Assembly: GCA_007258455.2 (NCBI GenBank)
Contig: VDFB02252616.1
Coordinates: 125,411,625-125,475,624, forward strand
DNA: 64,000 nt
Direction: 5' to 3'
From: Sequoia sempervirens
Lineage: Eukaryota; Streptophyta; Pinopsida; Cupressales; Cupressaceae
Part shown: piece by piece, positions 24,101 through 36,111 of the stretch
How positions within the stretch are numbered: position 1 is the stretch's first letter
How the letters are laid out: each line of letters opens with the position of its first letter
The notes under the pieces: model-generated
Told to the model about the DNA's origin: nothing
Database searches by the model: none
Seen by the model: the letters and a program-made list of their open reading frames with translations, nothing else
Translations under genes and position numbers: made by a program

Positions 24101-24560
24101 TGTCAATGAGACAGTATGACCATTTCTTGTAAGGCATCTTGTAACTATTGAGATTTTGTAGGCAGCAAGGCTCTGCCGATGAGGTATTTCAATAAGCTAG
24201 TAAGGCACTTTTGACGAGTGGTTTTTCATCCCTACGAGGGTTTTCCACTCATGAAATCTCTATGTTATGGATTCCTTGTGGTTGCATTTATGATTTTACT
24301 ATTGTTTTACAACATTTGAATTTACATGCATTGATGATATGACAAATCTTGTGTAAGACTATATGGCTATATCTTAAAATGACATAACCTTGTTTTGATA
24401 CACTTGATTCATGGATACATTATGTTATTCCATTTAAATAGGGCTGAAAGTAATTAAAGTATTACTCTTTTCCCACACTGTTTTATATAGATTTGATTCT
24501 ATTAAGTTAATTTGGATAGTAAGGGATATAATTGAAATATGAGATTTTTAGTATGTTACA
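21153..24560 (+). repeat. 3' LTR (3408 bp)
   Basis: Starts TGTCATGACCCC right after the polypurine tract and ends ATGTTACA before the target duplication GTCCA. It pairs with 14278-17682. Confidence 0.95.
22368..22850 (+). pseudogene. Captured NodGS/FluG-type fragment in the 3' LTR
   Basis: This is the second copy of the fragment in the 5' LTR, with its own mutations. Recognisable parts are VARDYGIGL, TDMTSFPYSPAE, RVLVDMHSTLGQPWDYCP and GFGFHAHISLWKDGKHNFMD, followed by KLGEEFMASVFHHLPLIMAL and TTPLPN. Plant NodGS proteins have G-S-G-x-H-V-H-x-S-L-W at the equivalent place, so the Gly-Ser-Gly has become Gly-Phe-Gly while both histidines remain. Because both LTRs carry it, capture happened before the last transposition. 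Confidence 0.82.
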
Positions 24561-24985
24561 GTCCAAGGTTGACTATCTTCCACTAGCGATTTCCCTTGTT
24601 GTAGCTTTGTGCCTTTACAATCTCTCTGGGGGTTCCCACTCTGTTATCTGTCCCCACATCCACTTTCTTGGTTCTTGTTTTCCTCTTTAGAGTCTATTAG
24701 TCTTCATTTTTAACCCCATCCAACTAAGATTCAGAGGCAAAGGGCTTAGAGTCTAGAGTGAGGATCACAAATTTAGTGGCTTCCCTAATGAGGTCATCCA
24801 CACCAATTGGTTGGGAAGAGTAAATGCATGAGGTGTCATTCTCTTTCCTAGGATTTGTAGGGGTAACTATCCCTATCTCCAACTATTTTTGAATAGTAAC
24901 ATCAATTTTCTCCATAGCCACACCATGAGGTTGGTTAGCAGCAACGGTAGTGTTATTCGTGTTCCCTATGAAAATGTTTTATTCA
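24561..24985 (-). pseudogene. C-terminal tail of LINE ORF1, separated from ORF2 by an insertion
   Basis: Removing 14278-24560 joins this segment directly to the start of ORF2, with GTCCA present once. On the minus strand it reads NQPHGVAMEKIDVTIQK, then a basic stretch LKRKTRTKKVDVGT about 120 bases before the ORF2 start, which suits the end of a plant L1 ORF1. Several nonsense codons are present. No zinc knuckle was found further upstream, so the 5' part of the LINE is missing or unrecognisable beyond about 25000. Confidence 0.65.
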
Positions 24986-24989
24986 CTTG

Positions 24990-26985
24990 CACAATCATTT
25001 AAATGGCTATAAAATGCTTTTTTATGCCCCGCCATATTTTTTTATGGCTCTACACTTTCCCATTTGCTATACCAAGATTATGTAAACAAAGAAAAATGAT
25101 AAAAATGATATTTTTTCTCTTTCCATTCACTCCAACTAGGAAAATAGAACGCATTGTGAATGCAAAAAAAATAGAGAAATTAATATATAGTGTTCTCAAC
25201 TCAAAGTTTGGCCACTACTACTTTTTTATCCACTTTCTTATATGAACCAACATGCATCACACTCACCAAAAAGAACTCGATGCCATGTGTCACTTTTTTC
25301 TAATTCAAATTATCTTCTAGATTTGATTATGTATGAGATTTTTGCATCAACATTTCGAATCACACTCTGTGATCCATCATTAGGATGTAAGAGAGCTAGA
25401 GGAGAAAAAATTATCAATTGATATTGAATTAATTGTTTATTTACTTATTATCTATAACAAGTATCAATTTAAATTATTTAAATATTAAAAACTTTAAAAC
25501 TACTTTTTTGAGAAAAAATTAGTTTTTGATTGGTCTACAAGTCGCTTATCTATCTTATTCAATAATTTATATAGAATACGTTGAGATATATCACTTTGTA
25601 GGCATCCATTTAAAAAAAATTGTGTGTGTTTGTAATAATAAATTTATTTTGTATCATTTTATATAATTGGATTATATTATAGGAATGTAGAGAACAACCA
25701 CATATGTATGATATTTAACTAAACAAAGTTGAATGACTATCATTTATACATATGAACATTGTATTGAATGGAAAAGTTTATAAGTTACATTAATTGTATT
25801 CTAAGAATTGGACTAATTATTAAACCCCATTATTTTTTAGATTCTAATCTCAATTAATTGAGAATCAAAATATCACAATCAATTTTTAGGGACCTTTGAT
25901 CCAATTGACTATTAATGGAAAAATCCAGCATTCAACAATTAATAAGCTACAACTTCAGCCCTCTTTGTACCATTTGGTCTTGACCTCTTCATCCTTCATT
26001 CTATAATGCTACAAATCCAAATGAGTTATTTTCTTGGTATGCAAAGATGTTTTGCATAAAACCCACTTTGATGAAGAATGACAATTTCAGCACTACAATG
26101 ACAAACTTTATTCTTGACAAATGAAAAAGATTTATAATGTGAAGATGTTTTGCATAGTTATTTGAATGAATTATGAAAATTTGAGAATGCAGGACAATTT
26201 CTTTGATTTGATTTTGTGAGATTGGTAACCTTGAGTTCACATTTTATGTATGTCCTATGGTGTATTATTAATGCTTTAAAAATGTTGAGGCTAAATTTTT
26301 AAAATTTAGATTTAAAGTGTATAATGAGAGCAAAGCTTTATGTTTAGGGATTGTTCTTTTGTTCATAATTATTTGAATGAATTATAAACTAGCATATCTA
26401 TCTTATTAAATAACATATATAAATAATGTCGAGATATAACATTTTGAATGAGTTAATTTTTTTAACATATTTATATTACATTTATATTATTTTTAAAATT
26501 ATAATATATTATGCTTATTATTATTACAAATAAGTTTTTTTATAAATTAAATTATTTTTAAAATTACATTTAATTAAATAATATTATAATATTATCTAAA
26601 CATCAAATATTAGAAAATTAATAAAATTTATATAATACTTGTTATTATATATATTTAATAATGTAACTATTTTTAGCATAATATTATAATATTTAGATAT
26701 TTTCTATTTAATATTTATATAGACTATACATTATTAAATATAAATATAATTTAACTTCTTATAGATATTACTAGTTAAATATATTATAAGTTTAATATTT
26801 ATTTTTTAAATATAGAGTATATTTATTAAAATGATTAAAATGTTAAATATATTAGAAGTTTAATATTTATCTATATTTATTTTTAAAATACATATTATAT
26901 TTATTGGAAAATATATTTAATTTATATTTATTATTACATATTTTATGAAATATGATGCATATTATGAAATATAAATATTGTATAC
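24990..26985. other. AT-rich sequence without recognisable gene
   Basis: Short open frames here are not supported by any motif. 26400-26980 is nearly all A and T, with repeated ATATTA/TTTAATATTTAT phrases. Two stretches, about 25550-25620 and 26385-26460, share TATCTATCTTATT and GAGATATA phrases and may be diverged copies of one repeat. Confidence 0.5.
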
Positions 26986-26989
26986 ATAC

Positions 26990-27260
26990 ATTCCCTGTTT
27001 TTCCGATCTGACCTGACTTTGCTCGTCCTTTGTCTTTATCTTTTTTTTGTCTTTGATTTCCGGACGTCTTTGATCTTTGATCTTGTCTTTTTTTTTTGTC
27101 TTCGATCCGGATCTTCTGAGGATCCTCGCCTTTTTTTTTGATGACTTCGAAATGATTTTGTCTTGATTTCGATCTCGATCTTCTGATCGAGCCTTTGAAA
27201 TGATTTTCGACGCAAAGATTTTTTTTTGATCTTTGATCTCTGAGGATGATCGCGCGCCGA
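26990..27260. repeat. GATC/CG-rich low-complexity island
   Basis: In about 270 bases the tetranucleotide GATC occurs about a dozen times, mixed with TTTTTTT-GTCTT runs and several CG dinucleotides (CCGGACG, GATCCGGATC, GATCGCGCGC). The surrounding 2 kb is almost pure A/T. The 80-codon minus-strand frame across it is a Lys/Arg/Ser-rich product of the low complexity and is not called as a gene. Confidence 0.6.
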
Positions 27261-27380
27261 TTTGCTGATCTTATTCACCCATCTCCCTCCACCTCTTCTA
27301 CTTTATATCTTCATCTTTATTTCACTCAATATCCCTCTCACTCATCTCTATCTATTTCTATATCCATATCCTTCTCATAT

Positions 27381-27905
27381 TAGGAAAATTTAGTGGTGAT
27401 TCTTCACCAATTGGCTAATTCTAGAATCACCAAGTCAAATTAGAATTTCTCGCACCCAACAGGGTGTCCAAATTGCCTGAATTTTACGAAATATAGGTAC
27501 AATGCATGTCCATTCGCCAATGAGTTTTTTATGAGGCATATTTAAGCAACAAATTCACCATTGTCAAACTACGCGTAATTGGACCGACTAATATTTTTTC
27601 CTACAATCTCGAAAGCATTTAATAAAACACCTACATATTCACCAATACTATTAAAACAACATTGTATAGGACCCATTTTGCTAATTAAAATTTACAAATA
27701 GTTTCTTGTGAAGACCCATTTCACCAATTAAAATTTATAAATAGTTGCTCATGAGGACCTATTTCGCCAATAAAATTAAAAAATAATTACATTTGAGGAC
27801 ACATTTCGCCTTGAAAATTATAACGTATCACTGTATAAGCATGCAAGATTTTCCAAATTTTAATATACCATTTAAAATCCCGTGGAATTCACCAAATATG
27901 GAATC
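27381..27905 (+). mobile_element. 5' end of a hAT-type element with TTCRCCA subterminal repeats
   Basis: TAGGAAAATTTAGTGGTGAT, followed by TCTTCACCA, resembles the left end of the short hAT element at 52619 (CAGGGAAAACTTTAGTGGCG). The following 500 bases contain many copies of ATTCACCA/TTTCGCCA, the kind of subterminal repeat bound by hAT transposases. No matching right end or 8-bp duplication was found, so the extent is open. It may belong to the transposase pseudogene that starts 0.8 kb downstream. Confidence 0.55.
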
Positions 27906-27919
27906 ATGGATTGATATAA

Positions 27920-28626
27920 ATACAATCAAAAGTGTCATTTATTCTTACACATTTTGTTCATTCTAAGGTTTTACTTCTCGATTCGAAAGTTAGCGAAAGC
28001 CAAAAACGTAGACTTAAAAGGTGAGTGATCATTTCTTCATAGTGTTATTAGTTATAATAATAAGTTTTCTTTATCTCTTTTCCATTCTTGCTTCAACAAA
28101 GTGAACCTTAGAAGTTAGAACCAAACTCTGAACTTATTATTTATAATAATAAGTTTTTGAAACCTCTAACCCACCGAGTAGAAAGATGACCAAGAAAGAC
28201 TTGCAACTCAACAAAGTGAACCATCAACCAAGTCAGGGAATCACGAAGTTATGAAGATTTAGAACTCCGTGACAAGGTTATATAGCTTTGAGGACTAGAG
28301 ACTAAGTTTAGAAAATGCCAAAAAAAATACATTATATTCCATGGTATTGAATTTGATATGTGATTCTACATCATTTTTAAAGAACAAAACTTATCACACT
28401 ACTTATAAATTCCTATTGCATTTCTGTTCACACAATCTTTGATAAATAACTAAAAGGAATATTATTAATCCATTCCTTGAATAGAAATAAATACAATCGA
28501 AAGTGTCATTTATTTGGAAGTCAGCCAAAGCCAAAAACATAGACTTAAAAGTGAGTGATCATTTCTTCATAGTCTTATTAGTTATAATAATAAGTTTTCT
28601 TTATCTCTTTTCCATTCTTGCTTCAA
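27920..28626 (+). repeat. Local direct duplication flanking a 0.4 kb insert
   Basis: About 110 bases at 27988-28098 (GCCAAAAACGTAGACTTAAA through CTTTTCCATTCTTGCTTCAA) recur at 28514-28626 with few changes. Both copies are preceded by an ATACAATCxAAAGTGTCATT phrase. Between them lies a segment (28141-28320) that is itself repeated at 32000-32180. Confidence 0.8.
28141..28325. repeat. Left copy of a ~170 bp direct repeat flanking the hAT transposase
   Basis: AACCTCTAACCCACCGAGTA, followed by GAAAGATGACCAAGAAAGAC and about 130 further bases, matches 32012-32180 at roughly 90% by eye. On the minus strand a leucine-rich-looking translation (HFVELQVFLGHLSIRWVRGL at the right copy) suggests a gene fragment, but I cannot name it. 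Confidence 0.75.
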
Positions 28627-28735
28627 TCTTAAAGATGATATTGAGTAGGGAATGGGATCTATATTATTATTCTCTATCCTTAAACAAGAAGACACTTTTT
28701 TCCAGTTTTTATTCGAAGTGAGAGATGAATATATG

Positions 28736-31489
28736 TTGAGTGAATCAGAGATCAATATGTTGAGTGGCTCGAGCAATAAGGGTAAGGCTCATGTTGCACC
28801 TCGGGGTGGTGAAGAGACTCATGTCGCTTCTCAAACTCCTTCTGCTCCTTAGGGTGGTAAGGCTCCTACCGCTCCTCAGATTCCTACTGCTCCTCAGGCT
28901 CCTCAGGGTGGTGAAGAGACTGGGAGGCATCAAAACGCAAAAACTTAAACGTACCATACAGTCTTACTTTGGAATTCCCAAAGCTTCTGATCCATCAAGT
29001 CAAGATGGAGCTACATCAACAACTCTTCCACCAAATATTGGTAGCATTCCCAATACCTCACAGCCACTGAAAGGTCAAGTTGAGATTGTTGATTTAAATC
29101 AAAATGTATCAAATCAAAATAGCAATACCACAAAAGATGTTCCAAGGGATACCTTGGGCCCGGTTAGCTAGAATGAGATAATTTACTTGGATGAGGATGA
29201 TGATGTTGGTAGCAAGAAAAGGAAAAATAAACCAAAAAGGGGGTGTGAGTGGGAAATGACAAGGAGTTTTCAACTTGGTTGGTTGTCAAAATACCCATTC
29301 ATGGTACCAATGGGGATTGGAAATACAAACAATATTGAAAAGGAAACATTGGAAAAATGTAATATTTGTAGTTGGAAATGTGGAAGGGCCAAGATGTTGC
29401 AGCTAAAGATTGACACTATAGAAAATCATATCGGTAAAGTTTATGAAAAAAAAATCATAGACAAAGAGGAAGAATCAGTCATACAATGGAAATAAAAGGA
29501 AGAATGTCTTCATGTTAGGTATGTTGTAGATTATGAAGAGCATGAAAAAATAATTTCAAACATTGTTGCATGTAAAGGTACACTTGAGGCTCAATTTGGA
29601 AAAGCAATGGAAACAACAAATCTGTCAAAAACTATTCAGATGAGTGTTGTTTTTCATATTTTGTCCATAGGGCGTCCTATGAAAGACTACCCAGAATATT
29701 CTAATTTATTATCTTATTTGAATGTTCCTCACTATCCCTACTCACATTGGTCAGTAAACACTGGATGGGAATGGGAAAACTGTCTTACTGCAGTGGAAAA
29801 GGAAGATTTAAAGCATAAAGTAAAAGAGTCAAATTTTATTGCATTATCTTTAGATGAAGTTACTGCAGTAGACAATACTTCTTGGCTCTATATGCATTTG
29901 TATATTGTAAAACAACATGTTCACCAAGATCATCTTCTCTGTGTTCATAAAATGAAGGACAATTCAACATCGCAAAATATATTTGAACTAGTCCCTTTGA
30001 ATGAAATTACAGGTATGGATGAGTTGAAAATTGCAAAAAAGTTGGTGTGTGTAGGAGCTGATGGAGCTACATTGATGCAAGGCCAAAGTATCGGTGTTTT
30101 CACAAAGCTACAAACTACTTGTGCACCATACATGCTTGGCATTCACTACATGGCCCACAAAATGAATTTAGCATTCAAAATTGCAAGCAAGTTTCCTACA
30201 GTATCAAAATTCAAAAATCTAGTCCACGAGATCCATGCATACTTCTTCTGAAGTCCTAAATGAAATTTTGTTGAGGGAATAACACCAGGAAACAAGCTTC
30301 TCAAGGATTTTGATACCAAATGGATCTCCCTACATGGACTAGTGCAATGAGTTATTTCATAATATCAATCCTTGATTGGAGTGATGTACAAAAATTGCAT
30401 CACAGTAGACAAGCTCCTGACCTCTTACATAGGTTAAACAATATAGAGACACTCTTGACTTTAACTAGTCTTCTCCTCATGTTGGATGTGATGAACATGC
30501 TTGTGAAGAAATCTCAAGATAGAACTATGTATATTAATGAATATGCCAATCTACGTAAACATACATGCTTGGCCCTCGATCATCTATATCTAGATCTAAC
30601 ACAAAATGGCCCAAATTATTTCATGTGGAAAAAAATTATTGATTTGAATGATCCTGATAATTATTTATAGTTTAATGCAAGTGGCCACTTATGCATCTAT
30701 GTACGTGGATATGAGATACAAATGTACCAATGTAAGATAGCCAGGTACTCTAGTAGAGAAGTAGCTATTGACAAGGAAGATTTTCAAGGCATTGTTAAAT
30801 ATGTTGGTGATAATTTGAAGGAAATTAAAAAATCTCTTTCCTCAGAGATTCGTGAAAGATTCCCTCGACATGAAATACATGAAGCCATGAGTATTGTGTA
30901 TCCTCAATTTTGGGAAAATTGAGATAACCCAAAATATTTTCATGCTCAAGTAAAAATCTTGATCGAACAATTTTTGAAAACTGTAACATACAATGAGCAT
31001 AACATAGAAGGAATTTTAGATGAAGCTAAGCTTAGAAAAAAATGTAGGGATTTTGCAATAGCTATGAAGGACTAGTATAAATCCATGGGCAAGGACAAGG
31101 CCTTTGAACCAAGATCAATAAAAAAAAATTGGACATACTTAGGTCATAGTGAAATATTGTGTGGTTCGATATGAGAATATTTCAAACTTGTTGATTTATG
31201 TCAAAAAATGATATTGGGGTCGATGGAGGATGAGAGAGTTTTCAGTACATTGGGGTTTTTAAAATCAAAGTTAAGAAACAAACTAGACAATAATTTGGGA
31301 AATTTCTTGAGGATGAAAGGAACTATGCATAATGTCAAAAAAATTTCTTTTGAAAGGGAACTTGCAATCTGGAGATCCACATGCGAAAGAAGAGGGACTA
31401 GGTTGTGTAACACTCCAATTCCAAAGGCTGGTACTGGTGGAACTGGCAGTGGCAACAAGACTCAGACAAATGACATTGACAAAAAATGA
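28736..31489 (+). pseudogene. hAT-family transposase (DUF4371-type), broken
   Basis: Most of the protein lies in one frame to about 30250, then, after a frameshift near 30300, in a second frame to 31489. The N terminus has Ala/Pro/Gly repeats (APRGGEET). A TTF-like zinc region holds CNICSWKCGRAKMLQLKIDT and IENHIGKVY. The catalytic core has IALSLDEVTAVDNTSWL (first Asp) and CVGADGATLMQGQSIGV (second Asp), then the CAPYMLGIHYMAHKMNLAFK region. The C-terminal hAT dimerisation domain has GSMEDERVFSTLGFLKSKLR and GNFLRM. In-frame stops occur near 29169, 29493, 30249, 30668, 30920 and 31072. Start and end of the element are not certain. It cannot make a full protein as it stands. Confidence 0.9.
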
Positions 31490-31639
31490 CATAATGAATG
31501 TTGAATTTGAGACACTGCCGAAGAAAATGAAGAATAGACTTGGAATCAAATTCAAGATGACTCTTTTACTTTATCTAATGATGAACGATGGTTTGAGGAC
31601 CCCGAGTCCATTTGGGAAATGGAATAGAATTAGCAGATT

Positions 31640-32750
31640 TTAGGTATTTATATTGCACTTCATGGATCCCAGGATCAGATTCCATTGTTCCATACTATAG
31701 TTGATGATATTTTATATTGTATTCAATGAAGTTGTGAATCATTTCACTTCATGATATTTTATTTTATATTGTACTTCATGAATCATATTCCAAAGTCAAA
31801 TTGTAGTTGATGATATTTTATGTTGTATTCCATGAAATTGTGATATTTTATATTTTATATTATATTTTATATTTTACATTAGTTTGTACATAGCATTCAA
31901 TGAGGTGTCAAATGACAGTGCCTTTGAAAGATTAAGGCAAGATAAGTCCATAATATCATGTGATCGTTGAAACTTGGAACCTTAAAACCAAAGTCTAAAG
32001 TTTTGAAGTTTTCCAAACCTCTAACCCACCGAATAGAAAGATGACCAAGAAAGACTTGCAACTCAACAAAGTGAACCATCAACCATGTCATGGAATCAGG
32101 GAGTTATGAAAATTTAGAGCTCTGCGACAAGGTTATAAAACTCTGAGGACTAGCAACTAAGGTTAGGAAAAGCACCAAAACCGCGACTTTGAGTGATAGT
32201 AACCACGACAATGAAATTAACCAAAAATCCATCATTCCAATTCCAATAATAGATAATCCACTACATGAATTCATATAAATGTTTAGTGGATATGCTAATT
32301 AGTCATGGAGATTGAGTATTGATGTGTGAATTGTAATGCAATTTCACTATGATTAAGGATGCCTAGAATTAAAATCACTTTATAGTTCATATTTTAATTG
32401 TGTTAAAAGTAAAACTTGAGCATGTGCTCAATGATTCATCACTCAACTCAATGCTTATTAGATTAATAACATATTAACAATAGTATTAGTAGCATATACC
32501 ACATTGAAAATCAACAATCATTTAAAGTGTATCTAGAAGTTGAAACCACTACCAAAAATTTTCTTCAAATGATATAATAAATAATAAAGAAAATTGAACA
32601 TCAACACATTACTGAAGTCTGAATTTGAGTTTTTAAATTGATTATCACATGAAGGAATACATAGAGGCATTGGAAATGAAAAATATTACTCAAAGACAAC
32701 TCTGTGCAGAGCTAAGTTGCAACTTGGAAATTCATATTATAAAAAATTAA
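31640..32750. other. No gene seen; contains the right copy of the flanking direct repeat
   Basis: 31660-31870 has simple repeats of ATATTTTATATTGTATTxCA and similar. 32012-32180 repeats 28155-28325. The rest is AT-rich and without motif. No hAT right terminus (inverted form of the 27381 end) was found here. Confidence 0.5.
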
Positions 32751-32754
32751 ATCA

Positions 32755-35700
32755 CTACATCACCTTTTCTAGCAACTTCCACTCTCGAAGTGTTGGAATT
32801 GTCATTTGTTTTAATTGATGTTGCTTGACTTGAATATTTGTTAACAATTCATGATTCAAATCGGAACCTGCCTTGGATTCTTCAGTCAATTTTGCATTCA
32901 GGGTTAGCAATGGTTTGATAGAATCCAAATAGCTCACCACATCTGCGTTCTGAGGAAACTAGTCCAAATCAATCTTCCTTGCATCCTCCATCTTCCTTCC
33001 GAAATCATTATTTCCAACGAATCACTCATTTGTGTCAAAAGCCTCTGGAAAACCAAGCTATGTGAAGTTCCTTACCTTTTCATCCACCTTCTTCATCTTG
33101 TTTGCATCCAAATGCAAATATTTCTCTGTTTCACACATTCTCAAACACTTTTCAATGACATATGACAATGTCATTGATATAGCAAGCCGATTAGTAGTCC
33201 CTTTTGATTTCAAAACATTATCACTGGATTTATAGACTATTTGTTGAATTTAATTTGTTGATTTCTCTAATTCCAACACATTTTTAATTTCCAATAAATA
33301 TTTGTTGAGCTTATTATGATGTTATCTGGTAGCATCAATCAATTGAAACATGTCACAAATGATCAATCCCCTACATTATTTCATCCCAGATCTTTTGTTT
33401 CATATGCCTCATTGTTTCACTACAAAATGCAGATAACTTATTTTGACAAGACTTAATTTCATTTTTTGCTTCCATCAGCTCTACCTCCAATCTTTCATTT
33501 CTTTTTCTCTCCTTCTCCAATTTTTATTCCCACTGTGCATTTCCATTTGCAATGCTTAGTCTTAATTTTTCTAAAGTGGATTTTTCCTCATCATATTTCT
33601 TGTTGCTCTCATCTAGCCTTTGCTTCAGTTCATTCATGGCAGTCCCATTATGCTTATCCTCTTTGCTTGTTAATGTAGAGGAATATTTTTTGATTCTTTT
33701 TTCTAATTCATTGCTCTTGTTATCTGTTTCTTTCCTCTTTGCTTTCTCATTTGCTAGGTCTGCTTGTAACTTCAATTTGAGTCTGCAACATTTTTTTCTC
33801 TCTTTCTTTAGCAATGATGTGTACACCAATTCATTTTTCTTCTTTGATACATTAATTTTGTTAGTATTTTTGAGTCCAAATAAATCAATTGAAAATTATT
33901 CACCTCAAATTCAAATGGAGCCATTTGATTCGTTGGTTTGTTTTGAATTGTGGGAACAAGAATTGTGTACTCCATGATTTATTTACTTGTGTCAAATGTG
34001 GGTAATACCATGGTTGTTGCAGGCTCTAAAGTTAGAGCAGACACACTATCCATCAATTTCTTCTTTTCTTTTTTATTCAATTTTGATTTCTTTTTAAACT
34101 CTTCAATGTAATCAAAACTCGAGGATGCAGAAACAATGGAATGCTTGAATGACGAATGAATAGGAGTACTTGCAGTTGTTAATGATGTTGTAGCTAGACT
34201 AACTAAAATTGGGGGAGTGCCTGGAAATAACTCCTTTGTGGTGGATCCACTAGTAGTGTGACTTGGAGTTGGACTTGTCAAAATCCTTTGCCTCTTCTGT
34301 ATGCCTTGATCACCTATTGTTTATGTGGTATATTGTGTTGTTGTCCTCTTGTGTGTATTTTTTCGTTGTAGCACATGTTGACCACTACTAGTACTACTAC
34401 CCATATCATCACCACTAGAGGAAATTATAGTTGCACTAAGCCCTCCACCATGGGCATGTCCTAGTTATGATTGTGTCTAACCATGAGGACGAGGATTTGA
34501 AGCTCTAACGAATTGACCTGTATGCCCTAGGTCTACTTTTTCACCTCCAACCACAAGGCCAGATTTATCAACTAGTTTTCTATGCTCTACATCTATTACC
34601 ATCCAAGGGCCTTGTCTTTGGGACCCCAAAGGACCACCTTCATAACCCATTTTTTCTGCTATGGTTGCTTCTATAGTAAATGCTTCTTTTGTGGCCTCAC
34701 TTAAACCAAGTTTGAAATTGGCATGGCTTTTTTCTTGCCTATCATCATCACTTTCTTCATCTTCTCATTCATTTGAATGCTCTATATTCCATAATTTTCT
34801 AAACTAAAGATCTTCTTCATTATCTCCATACTCTGCAAGAGCTCTTAGATCACCTAGCTCCTTCCTCATAGACCAAAAGGTAGTAACTTTTTATCATGAC
34901 CAATTTTTTTCTGTAACTTCCTTCTCTAGAGGATCTGGCATTTTTACTCTACTAGATGGTTTATGACTTTTTTCATAAAAATCATTGTACCTCTTAATTG
35001 TCTTTCGATGCAATGCCCTAATTTCTGCTAATAATTATTTAAAAGAAATACCATTCTCAGTAGCACTTTTCTCCATTGCTACTTTGACCTCATCCCAAGA
35101 ATCCTTGTTTCTCAAGTTTTCAAGCAAGGGTTTACTTTGATGTTGAATTCTACTTCCAACATTTTTATTGAGAACAATAATTGATTTAATGGTGTCACAT
35201 GTATCATACTGCTAGTGACAAATAGCATCAAAATAAAAAAAATTCAAAAGATCATGTGCCACACTAAATTATTTTCTCTCGAATGTGATCCCTCCACATG
35301 AAAATGGTAAAGAAGGAAATAAGGTCTTCTTCTCCTAACCACTAAAGTATCTTTCATTAGTACTCTGCATCTGCCTTACATATTCCAAAGCAAAAACCCT
35401 TTCTGTCACATGTAGTGGAAGTTTGTATGGTTGTATTTACAATCCATAAAATCTTAGCATAGTATATTCTTCCATTAAGTACCAATCATCCAATTGTATC
35501 TCTTTTCCTAGTTTAATGCAGTTTCTACATGACATAGGCAATCTAGGCATTGGAGTATTTGTAATTTTTCGATGCAATGGAGCCAAAAATTAGTCTACAA
35601 AATGACTGTAGTTCCTTCGAGAATCATGCAACCTTATAACAGTGGTCCATTCATATATAGGAGCCATTTTCTTTTGCTTAGGATTCCTATTACCATAGGG

Positions 35701-35952
35701 TTGATTTTGAAGCTTGTTGTTCTGAAACATTCCTTTGAATTTGAATAGAAAAAGATAGCACAAGTAGGTTGTGAACCTAAATGTCTTGGTGGAACCTCCT
35801 TTAATCATTAAAAAATATTTATGCATGGATTCTACAATGTGCTCAATAAAATTATATTTGGGTAGGTGCATAAAGTTGGGTAGCAATTTCATGGCCACTT
35901 TATAAAAAAAAATTGAAAAATCAAGCATGAGCACATTATAACATGCTCGCAT
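32755..35952 (-). pseudogene. Unknown large protein (~1,060 codons), left gene of a divergent pair, many in-frame stops
   Basis: From ATG at 35952, a single reading frame can be followed for nearly 2 kb through about a dozen stop codons but no frameshift, then through one frameshift near 33850 to a stop at 32755. Parts in order: a hydrophobic/basic N-terminal part; a conserved-looking region with YEWTTVIRLHDSRRNYSHF, MPRLPMSCRNCIKLGKEI and ERVFALEYVRQMQSTNERYF; an acidic segment (EDEESDDD); GGPLGSQRQGPWMVIDVEHR; a Ser/Thr/Gly-rich linker; a long coiled coil (33240-33830, for example EKRIKKYSSTLTSKEDKHN); and a C-terminal region with YVIEKCLRMCETEKYLHLDA. I recognise no catalytic or DNA-binding motif. 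It starts 159 bases from an oppositely oriented gene. It could be an element-encoded protein or an unknown plant gene. Confidence 0.6.
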
Positions 35953-36111
35953 TATTTCACATTAAAAGCAAAAATAAAGTGAAATTCTTCATTTTCACTT
36001 TGACTGTTTTCTTCTTTTTCACGTGGCCAAAACCCCTAACTTTCACATTCATGTTCTAAGAGGAGGTATTGTGCACAAATATTCAACAAGAGTTGTTATT
36101 TCTTTGCAAGG
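35953..36111. promoter_or_regulatory. Intergenic gap between divergent genes, presumed shared promoter
   Basis: Only 159 bases separate the two start codons. The sequence includes TTTCACATTxxAAA/TTCATTTTCACTTTG phrases and CACGTGG (a G-box-like core) near 36020. No clear TATA box was identified on either strand. The promoter role is inferred from layout only. Confidence 0.4.

Larger units (their letters stand above)
14278..24560 (+). mobile_element. Complete LTR retrotransposon without gag-pol, 10.28 kb, nested in the LINE
   Basis: Two direct LTRs (14278-17682 and 21153-24560) begin TGTCATGACCCC and end ATGTTACA. The element is flanked by a perfect 5-bp target duplication, GTCCA (14273-14277 and 24561-24565). 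A degenerate initiator-Met PBS follows the left LTR and a purine tract AAGGGGGGAAGGA precedes the right one, fixing the orientation as plus. The internal part is only 3.47 kb and shows no recognisable gag or pol, so the element is non-autonomous (LARD-like). The PPT and LTR-start style suggest a Ty3/gypsy origin. By eye, sampled LTR stretches are roughly 95% identical, so insertion is not recent. Each LTR carries a captured host gene fragment. Confidence 0.95.

Noticed and set aside
27036..27278. Basic 80-codon minus-strand protein
   Set aside because: Lys/Arg/Ser-only composition comes from GATC/T-run low complexity; no domain.
31897..32160. NLR/LRR gene on the minus strand
   Set aside because: The leucine pattern is suggestive, but the frame is short, broken upstream and shared with the flanking direct repeat; kept only as a repeat.
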